A stretch of DNA of 17,434 nt from assembly GCA_029009035.1 (NCBI GenBank), contig JAQXJQ010000125.1:1-17434 (forward strand). The letters run 5' to 3'. Shown here one piece after another: positions 17,294 through 17,434 of the stretch (positions are counted from its first letter, which is position 1; each line of letters opens with the position of its first letter). Made by a program: the position numbers and the translations under genes. Source of the DNA: Oscillospiraceae bacterium (lineage in GTDB: Bacteria; Bacillota; Clostridia; Oscillospirales; Oscillospiraceae). The notes beneath the pieces were generated by a model. It made no database searches. It saw nothing but the letters and a program-made list of their open reading frames with translations, and was not told the origin of the DNA.

Positions 17294-17434
17294 CAGCGTG
17301 TCGAAAAACTTCGACACGCTTCTCAGAAATGCAAGCATTTCTTCGAGGGGATGCAGTTCGCTGCGTCGCACTCGCTCCGCTCGCACGCTTGCGAACTGAG
17401 AAGTGTTTTTTCTGAGGCACATGTCCTCAGAAAA
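17294..17434 (+). repeat. Hairpin-rich dispersed repeat element, copy 2 (cut by window edge)
   Basis: All 141 bases align without gaps to 8854-8994 with nine mismatches (about 94% identity by hand count). The stems GCGTGTCGAA/TTCGACACGC and CAGTTCGC/GCGAACTG are kept, while the change after GCATTTCT shortens the second stem. It again abuts a hairpin after a gene, in the same orientation as copy 1. The rest of the element lies beyond the window. Confidence 0.85.

Overview
The window looks like a chromosomal segment of a GC-rich, low-branching anaerobic Firmicute of the Oscillospiraceae/Clostridia type (for example relatives of Flavonifractor, Lawsonibacter or Intestinimonas). The reasons are strong AGGAGG ribosome binding sites, G/C-ending codons, Gram-positive-type lipoproteins with Ser/Pro/Glu-rich linkers after the lipobox, and several transport operons. 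This is inferred from sequence style and not from a database match. No tRNA, rRNA, CRISPR array, phage gene or transposase gene was seen.

Left part, minus strand (1-3693): a sugar-type ABC importer in the order ATPase (two NBDs, RbsA/MglA-like), permease (RbsC-like) and binding lipoprotein, the same A-C-B order as ribose operons. The ATPase has no well-placed ATG, GTG or TTG; an ACG sits at the ideal distance from its Shine-Dalgarno sequence. A 320-bp gap with a pyrimidine/purine-biased tract and a good minus-strand terminator separates this operon from the next. Second minus-strand operon (4016-8058): an MFS transporter, TldD (HEAFGH metalloprotease) and TldE, driven by a clear TTGCCA-17-TATAAT promoter. 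Divergent from it is a short FMN nitroreductase with its own TTGCAA-17-CATAAT promoter.

Middle (8779-9265): a 487-bp non-coding stretch built of hairpins. A roughly 236-bp element with short terminal inverted repeats is flanked by a 41/42-bp direct duplication. The first 141 bp of the element recur, ungapped and about 94% identical, at the right edge of the window (17294-17434), again abutting a hairpin after a gene. It is a dispersed, MITE-like or REP-like repeat.

Right part, plus strand (9147-17247): a lipoprotein esterase of the PHB-depolymerase/LpqC family, then a ketopantoate-reductase-like dehydrogenase and a complete Liv-type ABC importer (LivH, LivM, LivG, LivF, binding lipoprotein). 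The esterase and the dehydrogenase are each preceded, at nearly the same distance from the ATG, by a sequence matching the sigma-54 core promoter (TGGCAC-N5-TTGC). The esterase also has a sigma-70-type promoter whose spacer carries a C8 homopolymer. LivG carries an unusual N-terminal extension of about 215 residues, highly charged and probably coiled-coil, before a normal ABC domain.

Working model (inference): the cell-surface esterase releases an acid from an ester, the Liv-type importer takes it up, and the dehydrogenase acts on the corresponding keto or hydroxy acid, all under a sigma-54 activator that is not encoded in the window.
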